Source: Betaproteobacteria bacterium LSUCC0117 | Lineage (GTDB): Bacteria > Pseudomonadota > Gammaproteobacteria > Burkholderiales > Burkholderiaceae_C | NCBI GenBank assembly: GCA_030441535.1 | Contig: JAUJFZ010000001.1 | Location: 462,001 to 526,000, forward strand | Direction: 5' to 3' | Length of the DNA: 64,000 nt | In this document: piece after piece, positions 34,575-42,520 of the stretch | Layout of the letters: each line of letters begins with the position of its first letter | Numbering within the stretch: the first letter of the stretch is position 1 | The notes under the pieces: generated by a model | The model's input: only the letters and a program-made list of their open reading frames with translations | What the model was told of the DNA's origin: nothing | The model's database searches: none | Made by a program: the position numbers and the translations under genes

Positions 34575-35514
34575 CGGCTAGCGGCAGATTTTCACCAAAG
34601 CAGCGCTGGTAGAGCTCGGCTATCAGTGGGTGCTCACTAGGCTCACATTTGTTCAGATACGACAACTTGAAGGCCAGCACACGGTCTTGGAAAAGCGCTG
34701 CATTTTCACCCCAGTTGATGAGGGTACGCGGCGACATCAGAACGGATAAATCCCCCATGGCATAGCTTTGGCGTGTGAGATTGGCCATCGCGATCATGGC
34801 GTTGGCGGTGCGTACGCCATCGCCTTGGGCGAGACTGGGGACCTGTGCGGTCAGGATGGCCAGCTCTTTCTCTGGCGGCAAGTAGTTCAGTGCGACCACC
34901 AGATTCCAGCGGTCCATCTGCGCTTGGTTAATCTGTTGTACGCCGTGGTAGAGACCCTGCACATTGCCCTGGCCCACAGTGTTCGCTGTCGCAAATAAGC
35001 GGAAAGCCTTGTGCGGGTGCAGTGTACGGTTTTGCTCCATCAGGGTGAAGGAGCCTTCACGCTCCAGCACGCGTTGAATCACAAACATGACATCAGGTCG
35101 CCCGGCATCGTACTCGTCCAAGATGAGCGCAATGGGCTTGCGCATACACCACGGTAAGATGCCCTCTTGAAATTTGGTGACTTGGTGACCGTCTTGCATC
35201 ACCACAGTGTCCTTGCCCACCAAGTCAAGGCGTGTAATGTGACCATCCAGGTTCACGCGCATGCAAGGCCAGTTCAGTCGTGCCGCCACTTGCTCAATGT
35301 GCGACGACTTGCCACTGCCGTGAAAGCCCTGCACCAATACACGTTTGTTGTGCATGAAGCCCGCCAAAATGGCCTGTGTCACCTCGGGCTGGAATTGGTA
35401 GGCAGGGTCCACGGGTGGCACCAAGTCCATGCCCGATGCGAAACCGTTGACGCGCAAGTCGGTTTCTAATCCAAATAACTCGCGTGCTGAGAATGATTGA
35501 TCGGGCAGTTGCAT
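34549..35514 (-). CDS. CobS-like AAA+ ATPase (MoxR group)
   Basis: 321-residue AAA+ protein closely resembling CobS: DLVPPVDPAYQFQPEVTQAIL near 30-50, Walker A GFHGSGKSS, NLDGHITRLDLVGKD, Walker B ALILDEYDAGRPDV, and the arginine-rich LFATANTVGQGNVQGLYHG. It would form an ATP-driven ring with the VWA partner downstream. The gene follows an IclR regulator after 21 bases, so regulator, ATPase and VWA protein form one operon facing away from yeiH-like and tau genes. Substrate enzyme unknown. Confidence 0.83.
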   Translation of the reverse strand: MQLPDQSFSARELFGLETDLRVNGFASGMDLVPPVDPAYQFQPEVTQAILAGFMHNKRVLVQGFHGSGKSSHIEQVAARLNWPCMRVNLDGHITRLDLVGKDTVVMQDGHQVTKFQEGILPWCMRKPIALILDEYDAGRPDVMFVIQRVLEREGSFTLMEQNRTLHPHKAFRLFATANTVGQGNVQGLYHGVQQINQAQMDRWNLVVALNYLPPEKELAILTAQVPSLAQGDGVRTANAMIAMANLTRQSYAMGDLSVLMSPRTLINWGENAALFQDRVLAFKLSYLNKCEPSEHPLIAELYQRCFGENLPLADAGAASRA

Positions 35515-35535
35515 GATAAGTTCCGTTGGCCGGGT

Positions 35536-36381
35536 TTATGCCGACAGGTTGTTTAAATCTGGGCCGCTCGCGGCTTGCTCTTCGATGGTCTGTAAGGCCG
35601 ACGCCGCGCGTTGTAACGCGGGGATCGCAGCCTCAACACGCTGGGGGGTGAGACGCATGCTGGGGGCCTGAATGGCGAGTCCCAAATTCGAGGTGCGGTT
35701 CGTACTGGGCACGAGCACCGCCACGCAAATCAGGCCGGGCAGGTACTCCTCGCGGTCGTAGCCCACACCATCGCGTTTGACGATGGCGATCTCCGCCTCG
35801 ATGGCATCCATATCAGTGATTGTTTTGGGCGTGAAGCGCTCCAAGGACACTTGCCCCAACAGGCGCCGGCGCTGGCTCGGCGTCATCTGTGCCAAAAATA
35901 ACTTGCCCGTCGCCGAGCAATGCGCCGGTACAACCGAACCCGCTTGCAGGTAGAAACGCAGCGGTGCGGGTGTTTCCACGCGGTCCAAATACACAACCTC
36001 TGAGCCGTTGAAAGCGGTGAGGTTACAGGTCTCTCCCACTTCCTCTACCAAGCGACGCAACACCAAATGACGCGCGCCATGAACGGTGTTGTTGAGCAAC
36101 ACGGTCTCCGCCAATTGGCGTAAGCGCAGGCCGGTGGTGTATTGACGACCGTCGCCGTCGCGCTGCACCATGCCCGCCATCTCCAACTGCTGCAACATGC
36201 GGTGCACCGTTGGTTTGGGCAAACCGGTCTCTTCAACCAAGGTTTGCAGCGTGGCAAACCGGTCCATTTTGGCCAGCGCCTCCAACAGCGCGAATTGACG
36301 CATGGTCGGCTTGTCGTTGTCTAAGGCGGTGACGTTGGGCGCCACAACCGACTGGGTGTTGGGCTTATTTTGTGTTTTCAT
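35536..36381 (-). CDS. IclR-family transcriptional regulator
   Basis: 281-residue IclR-type regulator. The winged helix spans about 28-90 (FALLEALAKMDRFATLQTLV, LPKPTVHRMLQQLEMAGMV) and the effector domain has GETCNLTAFNGSEVVYLDRVE and HCSATGKLFLAQM, the normal IclR signatures. Likely controls the divergent exporter gene and perhaps xsc; a GGAAC-N5-GTTCC palindrome lies between this gene and the exporter. Similar in layout to the second IclR at 54010-54777. Confidence 0.88.
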   Translation of the reverse strand: MKTQNKPNTQSVVAPNVTALDNDKPTMRQFALLEALAKMDRFATLQTLVEETGLPKPTVHRMLQQLEMAGMVQRDGDGRQYTTGLRLRQLAETVLLNNTVHGARHLVLRRLVEEVGETCNLTAFNGSEVVYLDRVETPAPLRFYLQAGSVVPAHCSATGKLFLAQMTPSQRRRLLGQVSLERFTPKTITDMDAIEAEIAIVKRDGVGYDREEYLPGLICVAVLVPSTNRTSNLGLAIQAPSMRLTPQRVEAAIPALQRAASALQTIEEQAASGPDLNNLSA

Positions 36382-36482
36382 GTAGAGATAATATCAAATT
36401 TCAAAATTGAATGTAATTTGTCTCGTTTTTTAAAAAAACTTGACGCCAGATCTTTTTTTGAGCATCATTAGGAGAATTTTTC

Positions 36483-36497
36483 GGAACCTTACGTTCC
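36483..36497. promoter_or_regulatory. GGAAC-N5-GTTCC operator candidate
   Basis: GGAACCTTACGTTCC, perfect 5-bp arms, between the divergent IclR gene and the exporter gene and 13 bases from the exporter start. A near match, GGAAC-TTTTT-GTACC, lies at 29885-29899 before xsc. Confidence 0.5.
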
Positions 36498-36510
36498 ATA
36501 AAAGGAAATC

Positions 36511-37554
36511 ATGCCAAACCCGTCCCTATTCGGCACTCTGCTCCAGCGCAGCGGTCTCGCCTCTTGGTCAAATGGCCTTGCACTCAGCGCAGTCGTCGCC
36601 CTCGCTGCTACCTTTGTCGCCGAGCACTACGGCGGTCCAAAGTATCTTTACGCTCTGCTGATGGGTATGGCTTTCCACCACCTCAGCCAGGTCGATCGCT
36701 ACAGTGCCGGAATCGAATTCGCAGCCAAGAAATTGGTTCGTTTTGGTGTTGCCCTGCTGGGCTTGCGCATCTTGCTCAGCGATTTGCAGGATTTGGGCTG
36801 GGGTGGCGTATTCGCACTCATCAGTGGTTTGTTACTCACGATTGCATTCGGCGCATGGATGGCCAAGCGCTTAGCCCTCCCGCGCAGTCTCGGTTTGCTT
36901 TCGGGGGGTGGCACGGCCATCTGCGGTATCTCGGCGACGCTGGCACTTTCGGCGACTATGCCACCGAGCAAAGAGGTCGAAGAAATGACGCTACTCACAG
37001 CGATTGGCATTGCCGCGTTTTCAACCGTTGCTATGGTGCTGTACCCGGTCTTGGTGGTGGCACTGTCGCTCAACCAAGCAGAAGCGGGCTTGTTTTTGGG
37101 TGGTGCGATCCATGACGTGGCGCAAGTGGTCGGCGCGGGCTACATCATTTCGCCAGACGTTGCGGACTCCGCCACGTTGGCGAAGATGTTCCGAGTGTCC
37201 ATGTTGATGCCTGTGGTGGTTATATTTTCGATGGCCTTCAGTGGGGCCCGCAATAATGAGCGTGGAACCGATAAGCCAACCAAAAGAGCGGGCTTGATAC
37301 CCGGCTTCTTGGTGGTATTCGTTGCATTAGCCGTGCTGAACAACACGGTTGAATTGCCCAAGGTAGCGGTTGGCTTTTTGAGCGACCTGTCCGGCTGGTG
37401 TCTGGTGATTTCTATCGCGGCGCTTGGGGTGAAGACATCGCTTCAAAAATTGTCAGAACTCGGCTGGCGCCCCATCATTCTATTGGCAAGCGAGGCGTTA
37501 TTCATCTCCGCCTGGATGCTGGGAATGGTGCTGCTGATGCGCCAGTTCAACTGA
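36511..37554 (+). CDS. YeiH/UPF0324-family membrane protein, putative sulfate/sulfite exporter
   Basis: 347-residue integral membrane protein with about ten hydrophobic segments. The YeiH signature is visible as KLVRFGVALLGLRILLSDLQ near 70-90, SGGGTAICGISATLALSATM near 130-150, and GGAIHDVAQVVGAGYI near 193-208. Members of this family are encoded in sulfonate clusters (named TauZ in taurine loci, from memory) and are thought to export the sulfite or sulfate released by Xsc. AGGA precedes the ATG. The stop overlaps the convergent Lin0512 gene by eight bases. Confidence 0.85.
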   Translation: MPNPSLFGTLLQRSGLASWSNGLALSAVVALAATFVAEHYGGPKYLYALLMGMAFHHLSQVDRYSAGIEFAAKKLVRFGVALLGLRILLSDLQDLGWGGVFALISGLLLTIAFGAWMAKRLALPRSLGLLSGGGTAICGISATLALSATMPPSKEVEEMTLLTAIGIAAFSTVAMVLYPVLVVALSLNQAEAGLFLGGAIHDVAQVVGAGYIISPDVADSATLAKMFRVSMLMPVVVIFSMAFSGARNNERGTDKPTKRAGLIPGFLVVFVALAVLNNTVELPKVAVGFLSDLSGWCLVISIAALGVKTSLQKLSELGWRPIILLASEALFISAWMLGMVLLMRQFN

Positions 37555-37924
37555 GTCGCCACTGTGAAGCGTCAATTGGCAGGAAGGCCTCAATCGCCGC
37601 CGTTGCAATGACGTGAGTGATCCCCTGCTCGGGGTCCACCACATCCAACCCACCAAAGACCGCTGTGACCTCTGCACGCCCCCGCGGCAGCTCTCTGGCG
37701 ACCACATCACAATCCACTAACTCAGGTTTTTGCACGCCAATCGTCACCTGTACTCGCATGGCTTGATGGCTGTATCCCAACGACCGGAACAATACAATCG
37801 ACGAGTGATGCAAGGCATCGTGTACCGCGCGAATTGCGGCTTTCGTGTAGTCCAATCCGTAAAGGTCGTTACCGGTACCCATCTCTAGGATGAGGCGTTT
37901 TTCCGTGGAGGTGTGATCAGCCAT
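37547..37924 (-). CDS. Lin0512-family protein (second of a tandem pair)
   Basis: 125-residue protein. Family features: EMGTGNDLYGLDYTKAAIRAVHDALHHS, VQVTIGVQKPELVDCDVV, LPRGRAEVTAVFGGLDV. It is a paralogue of the neighbour at 37917-38270. The ATG at 37924 overlaps the neighbour's stop by eight bases and has GGAGG upstream. The family has no assigned reaction that I know; two different copies suggest a heteromeric complex. Co-transcribed with a cupin and tauY. Confidence 0.75.
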   Translation of the reverse strand: MADHTSTEKRLILEMGTGNDLYGLDYTKAAIRAVHDALHHSSIVLFRSLGYSHQAMRVQVTIGVQKPELVDCDVVARELPRGRAEVTAVFGGLDVVDPEQGITHVIATAAIEAFLPIDASQWRLS

Positions 37925-38270
37925 GTGTCGCCTCCATATCGAATGAGACCATGATGGCGGCATTGGCCACAACACTGGTGCCCGGCTTGTCGCTCCGCGG
38001 TATGTCGAGCCCACCTCTAACCACGGTGATATGCGGCTGACCGTAGGGGAAGATACCCAGCAAAACACGGGTGTCCACCAAGTCTGGGCGCTGCACACCA
38101 ACTTCGACGTCAATCAGCATCGCTTCACGATCAAAGCCGAAAGCGTCGGCCACGTTGAGAGAGTTGTGCCACAGGGCATCACGTATAGCTCGCGCACAGG
38201 CTTCTGTGTAATTGAGGCTCCGGATGGATGTACCCATCCCGAATTGCGTGACAACGCGTTTTTTTGCCAT
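37917..38270 (-). CDS. Lin0512-family protein (first of a tandem pair)
   Basis: 117-residue paralogue of the next gene: FGMGTSIRSLNYTEACARAIRDALWHNS, VEVGVQRPDLVDTRVL, FPYGQPHITVVRGGLDI. The start at 38270 gives MAKKRVVTQFG, matching family length; an upstream extension is not needed. Between the cupin gene (38 bases) and the second Lin0512 gene. Function unknown; its place downstream of tauY suggests a role linked to taurine oxidation. Confidence 0.75.
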   Translation of the reverse strand: MAKKRVVTQFGMGTSIRSLNYTEACARAIRDALWHNSLNVADAFGFDREAMLIDVEVGVQRPDLVDTRVLLGIFPYGQPHITVVRGGLDIPRSDKPGTSVVANAAIMVSFDMEATHG

Positions 38271-38308
38271 TGGTATCACTCCGAAAAACCGCGACAGCGG
38301 CAACAGGT

Positions 38309-38671
38309 TTAACTGTAATCGCGAATGACGTAGTGCTTTGTCGTGGGCTCGACAACCTCCCAAAAGCCGCGAAAGCCATTGGGGATCAGGAAACTATCAC
38401 CCACCCGGAATTCCTGGACTGAGCCATCCTCGGCAATCAGTCGGACATGGCCAGACAAAATGGTGCAGAACTCATCACGATCGGTGAATGCACGCCACTT
38501 TCCCGGCGTGCTGGTCCAAGTGCCAGCGATCAGGTCACCGTTGGGGTTACTAAAGCGACCCACCGAATGGTGGTGGGGATCACCCGCCGCCACACGGTCA
38601 GGCAAATCGGCCAGGCGACGCGCTTCCCACGCATCGCTCTGAGCTGAAAAATCAACTACTTTTACAACCAT
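38309..38671 (-). CDS. Cupin-domain protein (DUF861/Cupin_3 type)
   Basis: 120-residue single-domain cupin. The segment DEFCTILSGHVRLIAEDGSVQEFRVGDSFLIPNGFRGFWEVV contains the two short cupin motifs with Trp/Phe in places where metal cupins have His, as in Cupin_3 proteins. Starts at the ATG at 38671. 25 bases downstream of tauY and probably in the same transcript. Such cupins often accompany amine-oxidising flavoproteins; the exact role is unknown. Confidence 0.8.
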   Translation of the reverse strand: MVVKVVDFSAQSDAWEARRLADLPDRVAAGDPHHHSVGRFSNPNGDLIAGTWTSTPGKWRAFTDRDEFCTILSGHVRLIAEDGSVQEFRVGDSFLIPNGFRGFWEVVEPTTKHYVIRDYS

Positions 38672-38696
38672 CAAAGAGCCACTCGAAATTGAAATT

Positions 38697-40121
38697 TCAC
38701 AGCTTCTCGTCGTTGAGCCAGTACCACTTGTAAAGGAAGTATTGGCCGAAGCGACGGAAGGGCGCGAATACTTCTGAGCGAACCGTGTTCATGATGTTCG
38801 GGTACTCAAGGGGCGAGTTGTAAATAGGCAAATTAAATACATCTTGATCGATATCCTTACCCACTACGCGCTGGGCGACCCGCTTGCCGGCCCAGGTTGA
38901 GAACGAGACGCCGTTCCCACCGTAACCCACCGCATACCAGATGTTCAGGTTGGGGTCGGGGCGGGTGATACGCGGCATCATGTCGTGGCTCACATCCACC
39001 CATCCCCACCATGAATAGTCAATTTGAATGCCTGCAAGCGGCGGAAACTTTCGCGCAATGGCATCGGTCAAGAGCTTGAGGTGAATGGGGTCTTCTGCAT
39101 CGGCACCCGTAATCGAGCTGCGGCTACCCAGTTGCAGGCGATTACCATCCAGCAAACGATAGTAGAAGCGCAGCGTGCGCGTATCGGTCATGAAAGTTTT
39201 CGACTTGAAGTTACAAGCCGCCAGCTCAGCATCGGTGAGCGGCCGGGTTACCACAGAGTTCGACAAAATCGGCAGGATTTTGTTCTTGGTGAGTTTGTGC
39301 ATTTTTTGCCAGGTATAGCCACCCGTACAAAACACCACACGCTTGGCACGCACCACACCGCCAGGCGTATGAATGTGGTGAATGCCGTTGACCGTAGTCA
39401 TTCCCTGAACTGGGCTAGCTGGATGCACTTTCACGCCCAAGGCACGCGCGCGGCGCATGATGCCAAAGGTCAACTTCAACGGGTGAACACCAACGCCCTC
39501 TTCTTCCAACATAGCCCCATGGTGCTCGCGCTCATCGCAGTAGCGCTCCCGTACTTCATCGGCACTCAGTATTTTGGTTTGATAGCCGAAAAAGTCATTG
39601 CGTACCTGCGCCATGTTGCGCAAGTAATCCATCTTGGCCGGCTTGTGTGCCATGTACAAGTGACCGCCGTCAAAGGCGTCGCAGTCGATTTCCCTGGTCA
39701 GCTGTTTGAAGTTATCGAAACCCCGGCGGATCTCGGTATCCAATCGCTTAGCGGTATCCATGCCCCAGCGATCAATCCACTGCGAGCGAGACAAGCGGCC
39801 GCTGGCATTTTGACCCTGTCCACCGCTGCGGCTCGAACATCCCCAAGCCGTTTGGTTGGCCTCTAGCACCACCGCTTTGATACCGTGATCCTCCGCCAAA
39901 TACATCGCGGTGGACATGCCTGTCGCCCCCGCCCCCACAACGACAACATCAACATCGCAATCCCCTGCGATCGGGCCGTCGTCCTCTGGCGGTGCGCCAG
40001 CTGAAGCGACCCAATATGAGGGCGCGTAATCGAGGCCGCGACCGGGGTGCTTCGCGACAAGCGGATCGTATGTCGAAAGGTAGGGGTTCAGCACGGTACT
40101 ACGACCATTCATGGCGTTCAT
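38697..40121 (-). CDS. tauY: FAD-dependent amine oxidoreductase, probable taurine dehydrogenase large subunit
   Basis: 474-residue DadA-like flavoprotein. The FAD dinucleotide motif VVVVGAGATGMSTAMYLAED lies near 54-73, GCSSRSGGQGQNASGRLS near 95 is the DAO-type flavin segment, and WWGWVDVSHDMMPRITR plus GYGGNGVSFSTWAG form the C-terminal flavin contacts. It should deaminate taurine oxidatively to sulfoacetaldehyde. The ATG at 40121 is preceded by GGAG. Divergent from the tauX candidate and tauKLM, next to xsc/pta region, which fits TauY of Paracoccus and Rhodobacter. Another sulfonated amine is a possible substrate. Confidence 0.8.
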   Translation of the reverse strand: MNAMNGRSTVLNPYLSTYDPLVAKHPGRGLDYAPSYWVASAGAPPEDDGPIAGDCDVDVVVVGAGATGMSTAMYLAEDHGIKAVVLEANQTAWGCSSRSGGQGQNASGRLSRSQWIDRWGMDTAKRLDTEIRRGFDNFKQLTREIDCDAFDGGHLYMAHKPAKMDYLRNMAQVRNDFFGYQTKILSADEVRERYCDEREHHGAMLEEEGVGVHPLKLTFGIMRRARALGVKVHPASPVQGMTTVNGIHHIHTPGGVVRAKRVVFCTGGYTWQKMHKLTKNKILPILSNSVVTRPLTDAELAACNFKSKTFMTDTRTLRFYYRLLDGNRLQLGSRSSITGADAEDPIHLKLLTDAIARKFPPLAGIQIDYSWWGWVDVSHDMMPRITRPDPNLNIWYAVGYGGNGVSFSTWAGKRVAQRVVGKDIDQDVFNLPIYNSPLEYPNIMNTVRSEVFAPFRRFGQYFLYKWYWLNDEKL

Positions 40122-40260
40122 AGTTATCTCCAAGGGGATCTTTGAGTTTATTTGGAATATGCAAAGCATAGTGATCACTACCCAGCTTTGGTTAGCACCA
40201 GATTCGACCAATCCATGGAACCAAGGGGCCTAGACAAATGCGGGTTAACCCTTTGACTTG

Positions 40261-40287
40261 GATCTAACGATTCGCAATCGTTGGATC
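40261..40287. promoter_or_regulatory. Large palindromic operator candidate between tauY and tauX
   Basis: Arms GATCTAACGATT and AATCGTTGGATC around CGC, 11 of 12 pairs, in the 237-base divergent region. A second small palindrome GGGTTAACCC lies about 20 bases to the left. Well placed for a regulator of both directions, such as TauR. Confidence 0.6.
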
Positions 40288-40358
40288 TACTAACCCATGA
40301 CCAACCGCTCAAATAATGCGCCACCTACCAAACAACGCAACGGATCTCACGAACGCCT

Positions 40359-40754
40359 ATGACCAACACTGCAACGACCATCAGCGCGCAAACGTTAGCT
40401 GACTTCGCACAAGCTTGGAATGACCACGACATCGAGAAGCTCATGACCTTCATGCACGCGGACTGCAAGTTCCACGCGGTTGCTGGACCTGATTTGATGG
40501 GTCGCACATTCTCGGGTCTGACGGAAGTCCGGGAAGGGTTTAAGGCAGCTTGGCAAAACTTCCCTGACGCTGCGTGGCTCAATGGCGACCATTTTGTCGC
40601 TGGAAACCGAGGCGTCTCAGAGTCAACGTTCTGTGGCACGAAAGCAGATGGCTCACGAATCGAAGCCCGCATGGTGGATGTCTTCACGTTCAAAGACGGC
40701 AAGATTCTCGTGAAAAATGCATACCGTAAAGACCGTCCTGCCTTGGCAGGCTAA
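40359..40754 (+). CDS. tauX: NTF2/SnoaL-like protein, probable taurine dehydrogenase small subunit
   Basis: 131-residue single-domain protein with the NTF2-like fold pattern: DFAQAWNDHDIEKLMTFMHADCKFH at the start, GLTEVREGFKAAWQNFPDAAW in the middle, RMVDVFTFKDGKILVKNAYRKDR at the end. TauX of taurine dehydrogenase is a small protein of similar length encoded beside TauY; the assignment here rests on that neighbourhood and on tauKLM downstream. Alone the fold would be called only a SnoaL-like protein. Confidence 0.68.
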   Translation: MTNTATTISAQTLADFAQAWNDHDIEKLMTFMHADCKFHAVAGPDLMGRTFSGLTEVREGFKAAWQNFPDAAWLNGDHFVAGNRGVSESTFCGTKADGSRIEARMVDVFTFKDGKILVKNAYRKDRPALAG

Positions 40755-40865
40755 ACCGAATTGGATCGCGGTGGCTAACGTCCATAAACCCAACCATCGC
40801 TTCAATACATAAGTAGAGCGCCCCAAAGTCGCCGTAAATTTTTTTTCAACAACCAGGAGTCAATC

Positions 40866-41861
40866 ATGATGATTAAAAAGACCTTCACCCACACTTTGCT
40901 GGCAGCATCGCTTGCAATGACAGGTGCCAGCGCATTCGCAACCAACTTCAAAGTCGCGATCGGCGACGCAGAAGGCAGCGCGCAGTGGGCCATGGCCAGT
41001 AAGTTCAAAGAGGCTTTCGAAGCCAAAACAGGCGGCAAGCACAAGGCTGACCTGTTCCCTAACGAGCAGTTGGGCGGCGAAGAGACCACAGTTAACAGCG
41101 CTAGTATGGGCACACTTGACTTCTCAGTTTTGGCTGTCAACAACATCACGCCGTTCTCACCTACCGTCGGTATCCTGACATTGCCCTACGTGATTCAGAG
41201 CGCCGCTGAAGCCAAAACTTTGGTTACTGGCGAAGTCGGTAAAGAGCTGACCGAAAACACCATTCGCGATGCTGGCGTTCGTATCGTCGGCTGGACCTTC
41301 ACTGGTTTCCGCGTTTTGACCAACTCAAAGAAGCCTGTTAAGACCCTGGCTGACCTGAAGGGTTTGAAGATCCGCGTTCCTAAGAACGAGATCATGATCG
41401 CTTCTTACCAGGCATGGGGCATCAACCCAACGCCAATGGCCTGGGGAGAGACCTTCACTGCCTTGCAACAGCGCGTTGTTGATGGTCAGGATAACCCCTA
41501 CATCACCGTTAGCTCGATGAAGTTCAATGAAGTTCAGAAGTACGTCACGAACATCCGTTATGTGTTCTCGCTGGAGCCAATCATCGTTGGTGAAGCAATG
41601 TTCAAGAAGCAACCCGCTGATGTTCAGAAGGCTATCCTAGACGCTGGTAAAGAGGCGACTGCATACAGCTACGACTACCTGTTGAAGACAGAGGACCGTA
41701 TCCGTAAAGAATTGGTTGCCAAGGGCATGGAAATCTCTGATCCCGCTGACGGCGAGAAAGAGTGGATTGCAAAAGCAACAACCGCTGTGTGGCCTAAGTT
41801 CTACAAGAGCATCGGCGGCAAAGAGAAATTGGACCGCGTCGCGAAGGTCTTGGGTCGTTAA
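40866..41861 (+). CDS. tauK: TRAP substrate-binding protein, taurine type (TauK)
   Basis: 331-residue DctP-family binding protein with a signal peptide (MMIKKTFTHTLLAASLAMTG, cleavage near ASAFA). Ligand-binding Arg is in GLKIRVPKNEIMIA and the family segment ALQQRVVDGQDNPY is near 200. AGGAG precedes the start. It heads tauKLM next to taurine dehydrogenase genes, which supports taurine uptake. Two hairpins separate it from tauL. Confidence 0.85.
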   Translation: MMIKKTFTHTLLAASLAMTGASAFATNFKVAIGDAEGSAQWAMASKFKEAFEAKTGGKHKADLFPNEQLGGEETTVNSASMGTLDFSVLAVNNITPFSPTVGILTLPYVIQSAAEAKTLVTGEVGKELTENTIRDAGVRIVGWTFTGFRVLTNSKKPVKTLADLKGLKIRVPKNEIMIASYQAWGINPTPMAWGETFTALQQRVVDGQDNPYITVSSMKFNEVQKYVTNIRYVFSLEPIIVGEAMFKKQPADVQKAILDAGKEATAYSYDYLLKTEDRIRKELVAKGMEISDPADGEKEWIAKATTAVWPKFYKSIGGKEKLDRVAKVLGR

Positions 41862-41871
41862 ACATACGAAA

Positions 41872-41939
41872 TCAGTGCCCTTCGCATCAGGCACTGACTT
41901 TTGTATGATCCAACGAGCGTGCCATGCACGCTCGTTTTC
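41872..41939 (+). terminator. Tandem hairpins between tauK and tauL
   Basis: First stem TCAGTGCC / GGCACTGA followed by CTTTTG; second stem AACGAGCGTGC / GCACGCTCGTT with a CAT loop, ending in T4. Probably reduces transcription into tauLM or protects the tauK message, giving excess binding protein. Confidence 0.7.
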
Positions 41940-41950
41940 CAGGAGCTTCC

Positions 41951-42499
41951 ATGTCAGTCAAGCGTAAAGCAATCGCCCTTATTGACAACGCCGAGACCCT
42001 CTTTTGCGAGGTTTTACTCGCGGTGTTTGTCGTCTTACTCTTTATTCAAATATTGGCTCGTCAGTTATTTAGCTACTCCATCGCGTGGAGTGAAGAGCTG
42101 TCCACTTATATGTTTGTCTGGTTCGCCTACTTGGGCGCCGTGGTCGCAGCGAAAAAGTCGGCACACAACCGGGTGACTTTCCACTTTGCCTTTATGCCCA
42201 AAATTGTGGGCAAATCACTACTGGCATTCGCAGACCTACTGTGGGTAGGTTTCAACTTGTATTTCGTCTATCTTAGCTATGACTTTGTGTTCAATCGGAT
42301 GAACCTTTTTTGGAAAGCCCAAACACTGGGCGTACCCATGAAGTACATCTACATGATTTTGCCGATTGCCTTCACATTGATGTCTATCCGAATTCTCTGG
42401 AACCTCTATGTGAGCGTCTTCCGCGGCGAAGAACTACTGGATCCTGAAACAGCGGCCATTCAGAAAATTAGAAAAGAGAACGAACAAGCCAAAGCTTGA
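41951..42499 (+). CDS. tauL: TRAP small membrane subunit (TauL)
   Basis: 182-residue DctQ-type protein with four hydrophobic segments. The signature WSEELSTYMFVWFAYLGAVVAAKK is near 45-68, with an acidic pair before the helix and a basic end. The ATG at 41951 has AGGAG ten bases upstream; an earlier in-frame ATG at 41924 falls inside the hairpin. A charged C-terminal tail (QKIRKENEQAKA) follows the last helix. Confidence 0.87.
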   Translation: MSVKRKAIALIDNAETLFCEVLLAVFVVLLFIQILARQLFSYSIAWSEELSTYMFVWFAYLGAVVAAKKSAHNRVTFHFAFMPKIVGKSLLAFADLLWVGFNLYFVYLSYDFVFNRMNLFWKAQTLGVPMKYIYMILPIAFTLMSIRILWNLYVSVFRGEELLDPETAAIQKIRKENEQAKA

Positions 42500-42520
42500 T
42501 GCCGTTTAGGAGCCCTTACC

